Shown: positions 6,951-8,589 of the stretch, one piece after another
Layout: the number at the start of each line of letters is the position of its first letter
Position numbering within the stretch: position 1 is the first letter of the stretch
Source of the DNA: Crocinitomicaceae bacterium
GTDB taxonomy: Bacteria; Bacteroidota; Bacteroidia; Flavobacteriales_D; Crocinitomicaceae
NCBI GenBank assembly: GCA_023264075.1
Contig: JALQTG010000138.1
Location: forward strand, 1 to 8,589
Direction of reading: 5' to 3'
DNA: 8,589 nucleotides
Made by a program: the position numbers and the translations under genes
The notes under the pieces: generated by a model
Databases searched by the model: none
Told to the model about the DNA's origin: nothing
What the model saw: only the letters and a program-made list of their open reading frames with translations

Positions 6951-7048
6951 GTCTTACACATGCACATTCTAAAAAAGTCTAACGTCTGTTGTCTTACAGT
7001 CTATTGTCTTTAACAAAGCGAGTCTAACGTCTTCAAATCTTAACGTCT
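6951..7048. repeat. GTCT-led heptad repeat array in the DUF3817-hemL spacer
   Basis: GTCT occurs nine times in 98 bp, starting at 6951, 6977, 6984, 6991, 6999, 7006, 7022, 7029 and 7045. Successive spacings are 26, 7, 7, 8, 7, 16, 7 and 16, so units of about 7 bp (GTCTAAC, GTCTGTT, GTCTTAC and similar) run in tandem with slips. The 12-mer AGTCTAACGTCT is present twice (6976-6987 and 7021-7032), each followed by a TCTTA and another GTCT, giving two related units of about 27-28 bp. GTCTTACA is also duplicated (6951 and 6991). The array fills the space between the two divergent promoters. No reading frame or stable hairpin explains it. Confidence 0.75.
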
Positions 7049-7054
7049 TTTCAC

Positions 7055-7062
7055 TATCTTTA
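7055..7062 (+). promoter_or_regulatory. Putative hemL -7 box (TATCTTTA)
   Basis: This octamer is identical to the -7 box proposed for trxA. It ends 18 bases before the hemL ATG, implying a very short leader. No TTG or TTTG is found at the -33 position, which instead falls in the degenerate end of the GTCT array. Confidence 0.45.
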
Positions 7063-7080
7063 CTGCACAAAATATACATC

Positions 7081-8367
7081 ATGAACAAGACAGCATCTGA
7101 AGCACTTTACAAAACAGCATTAAATTACTTTCCTGGAGGTGTAAACTCACCCGTTCGCGCATTCAAAGCAGTGGAAGGTTCTCCCTTGTTTATTAAAAAA
7201 GGGGATGGCGCCTATATTTGGGATGAAGACGGGAATAAATTCATTGATTTCTGCTGTAGTTTTGGACCCTTGATTTTGGGTCACAACCACCCTAAGGTGT
7301 ATGAGAAAATTGTTGGTGCATTGCAAAATGGAACAAGTTATGGCGCTCCGACCAAATTAGAGAACGAATTAGCGGAGTTGATTATTTCTAGAAATCCGTT
7401 TATTGATAAAATACGTTTTGTAAGTTCTGGTACAGAAGCAGTGATGTCTGGAATACGTTTGGCAAGAGGATATACTAGAAAAAATAAAATCATCAAATTT
7501 GACGGGTGTTATCATGGTCACGTAGACTCATTGTTGGTAAAAGCCGGTTCTGGTTTGGCTACATTTGGAGAGAGTTCAAGCGCTGGAGTACCTGCCAAAG
7601 TGGCTGAGGATACGATTGTCATTCCATTGAACGATTTGGAGTCATTAAAAGCGTGTTTCGAACAGCACAGAGACGACTTAGCGTGCGCCATTATCGAGCC
7701 TATTCCTGCAAATAACGGCTTGCTATTACAAGAGAAATCTTACTTGCAAGCATTACGCGATTTGTGCACTGAACACGGCGTGTTATTATTTTTTGATGAG
7801 GTGATTTCGGGATTTAGAGTGGCATTTTCTGGTGCTGCAGAGTTATATGGAATTACTCCAGATATTGTTTCGTATGGAAAAATTATCGGTGGTGGATTAC
7901 CTGTTGGAGCTTACGGTGCAAGGGCAGAAATCATGCAGAAAGTATCGCCAGATGGTCCCGTTTATCAGGCAGGAACGTTGAGCGGTAATCCTGTTGCGAT
8001 GTCAGCAGGAATTGCCCAGCTCTCTATTTGTTCGCAGCAAGGTTTCTACGAAGATCAGGAAGCGCGAACGAAAGTATTTGTAGACGCGATCAACGCACAC
8101 GCAAAGAAGAATGCATATGAATTTGAAATTGTTATGGTAGGGTCGATTTTTTGGTTGGCCTTTTCAAATATGCCTGCGATTAGAAGAGCAGACGAAATAA
8201 ATAACGACATGACGCCCTTCAAGAATCTCCATAAAGCACTTTTGGAAAGAGGTATCTACCTAGGGCCGAGTGGGTATGAAGTCGGTTTTGTTTCTCACGT
8301 ACATTCTAAAGAAATTCTGGCTCAAGCAGCAGAACAGTTTTGTATGGCGATGGATGAAGTATTTTAA
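7081..8367 (+). CDS. hemL: Glutamate-1-semialdehyde 2,1-aminomutase
   Basis: HemL is a cytosolic PLP enzyme that converts glutamate-1-semialdehyde to 5-aminolevulinate, the last step of the C5 route into haem synthesis. The product has 428 residues, about the usual length. Motifs seen are the N-terminal PGGVNSPVRAF (18-28), SSGTEA at 115-120 (phosphate binding), GCYHGH at 142-147, FDEVISGFR with D239, YGKIIGGGLPVGAYG with the Schiff-base lysine K267, and GTLSGNP at 298-304. These features, especially the NSPVR start, separate it from ornithine-type class III aminotransferases. The ATG at 7081 gives the standard N-terminus. The upstream partner HemA is not in the window. A bidirectional terminator follows 13 bases after the stop. 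The GTCT repeat array lies immediately upstream. Confidence 0.97.
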   Translation: MNKTASEALYKTALNYFPGGVNSPVRAFKAVEGSPLFIKKGDGAYIWDEDGNKFIDFCCSFGPLILGHNHPKVYEKIVGALQNGTSYGAPTKLENELAELIISRNPFIDKIRFVSSGTEAVMSGIRLARGYTRKNKIIKFDGCYHGHVDSLLVKAGSGLATFGESSSAGVPAKVAEDTIVIPLNDLESLKACFEQHRDDLACAIIEPIPANNGLLLQEKSYLQALRDLCTEHGVLLFFDEVISGFRVAFSGAAELYGITPDIVSYGKIIGGGLPVGAYGARAEIMQKVSPDGPVYQAGTLSGNPVAMSAGIAQLSICSQQGFYEDQEARTKVFVDAINAHAKKNAYEFEIVMVGSIFWLAFSNMPAIRRADEINNDMTPFKNLHKALLERGIYLGPSGYEVGFVSHVHSKEILAQAAEQFCMAMDEVF

Positions 8368-8380
8368 GTTGAATTAAAAC

Positions 8381-8415
8381 AAAAAAACCTCAATAATTAT
8401 ATCGAGGTTTTTTTT
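8381..8415. terminator. Bidirectional terminator shared by hemL and tRNA-Phe
   Basis: Seven As plus CCTC (8381-8391) pair with GAGG plus seven Ts (8404-8414) around a 12-base A/T-rich loop. The T run extends to 8415 on the plus strand, ending hemL. Read on the minus strand, the complementary T run follows the same stem and lies directly after the tRNA 3' end, leaving almost no trailer. Confidence 0.88.
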
Positions 8416-8416
8416 G

Positions 8417-8489
8417 TGGTGCCTCCAGGAATCGAACCAGGGACACAAGGATTTTCAGTCCTTTGCTCTACCAACTGAGCTATGGTACC
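8417..8489 (-). tRNA. tRNA-Phe (anticodon GAA), no encoded CCA
   Basis: The 73-nt cloverleaf reads from 8489 to 8417. The D arm is TAGCTCAGTTGGTAGAGCA. The anticodon stem AAGGA/TCCTT encloses the loop CTGAAAA with anticodon GAA (plus-strand 8456-8454). The variable loop is GTGTC and the T loop is TTCGATT. The CCA tail is not encoded and would be added by nucleotidyltransferase. Pairing is imperfect: the acceptor 5' strand GGTACCA faces AGGCACC, giving A4:C69 and A7:A66 mismatches, and the T stem has a T51:T63 mismatch. Acceptor pairs 1-3, 5 and 6 are good. From memory, related Bacteroidota genes carry GGTGCCT at the 5' end, which would pair fully. The gene is still most likely functional. Confidence 0.9.
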
Positions 8490-8499
8490 AAAAGCATGG

Positions 8500-8507
8500 C
8501 AAATATA
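8500..8507 (-). promoter_or_regulatory. tRNA-Phe -7 box (TATATTTG)
   Basis: On the minus strand TATATTTG matches TAnnTTTG exactly and ends 10 bases before the first tRNA base, so transcription would begin just ahead of the mature 5' end. A TTTG lies 24 bases upstream, further than expected for a -33 element. Confidence 0.5.
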
Positions 8508-8565
8508 TTAATATTTAAATAAAGCTGTATTCAAATGTTTCTTTAATTTTATAAAAAATTCCTTA

Positions 8566-8589
8566 ATGAATTTAGTGATTGACATAGGT
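8566..8589 (+). CDS. coaX: Probable type III pantothenate kinase, first eight codons only
   Basis: The last 24 bases read ATG followed by codons for NLVIDIG, up to the window edge. This is the typical start of Bacteroidota type III pantothenate kinase (CoaX), where MNLVIDIGNT forms the first phosphate-binding motif of the ASKHA fold. That enzyme phosphorylates pantothenate in the first step of coenzyme A synthesis. Eight residues are thin evidence; other ASKHA kinases have a similar V-I-D-I/L-G start. The leader is A/T rich without Shine-Dalgarno. TAATTTTA at 8544-8551 could be a weak -7 box. The gene is divergent from tRNA-Phe. Confidence 0.6.

Noticed and set aside
6951..7048. GTCT array as a CRISPR array
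   Set aside because: Units are about 7 bp with no 25-40 bp repeats or unique spacers, and no cas genes are present.
6951..7080. Riboswitch or haem-linked leader upstream of hemL
   Set aside because: The proposed -7 box leaves a leader of only about a dozen bases, and no structured element is visible.
8544..8551. TAATTTTA as a firm coaX promoter
   Set aside because: No -33 TTG at a suitable distance, and such AT-rich octamers are common in this spacer. Mentioned only in the coaX entry.

Overview
The window looks like ordinary chromosomal backbone of a Bacteroidota bacterium, most likely in the Flavobacteriia. Base composition is AT-rich. Start codons follow A/T-rich leaders without a clear Shine-Dalgarno sequence. 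Several intergenic regions carry boxes matching the Bacteroidota -7 consensus TAnnTTTG. The gene set fits: a very large NtrY-like membrane histidine kinase, an exported DUF3108 protein, a type III pantothenate kinase and a tRNA-Phe without encoded CCA. The family-level assignment is inference. There is no sign of phage, insertion sequence, CRISPR or other mobile DNA.

Layout. Positions 1-3477 (+) hold most of a multi-pass sensor kinase whose 5' end lies outside the window. It converges, with a 3-bp gap, on an exported DUF3108 protein (3481-4266, -). A 185-bp divergent spacer leads to low-specificity L-threonine aldolase (4452-5483, +). Its stop codon overlaps the start of a small unknown lipoprotein gene (5483-6085, +), so these two look like an operon. 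A hairpin at 6087-6115 serves that operon and the convergent thioredoxin gene trxA (6140-6457, -). Upstream of trxA lie a good promoter with tandem palindromic repeats and a small three-helix DUF3817 membrane protein gene (6599-6904, -). A 176-bp divergent spacer, packed with GTCT-led heptads, precedes hemL (7081-8367, +), which makes 5-aminolevulinate for haem. A second shared hairpin (8381-8415) separates hemL from a convergent tRNA-Phe (8417-8489, -). The first eight codons of a probable coaX end the window (8566-8589, +).

The genes are mostly unrelated housekeeping units: amino-acid breakdown, redox, tetrapyrrole and CoA synthesis, tRNA and envelope signalling. The window does not show a new multigene system. 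The points most worth a second look are the heptad array before hemL, the mispaired acceptor stem of the tRNA-Phe, the tandem palindromes over the trxA promoter, and the unknown lipoprotein coupled to threonine aldolase.
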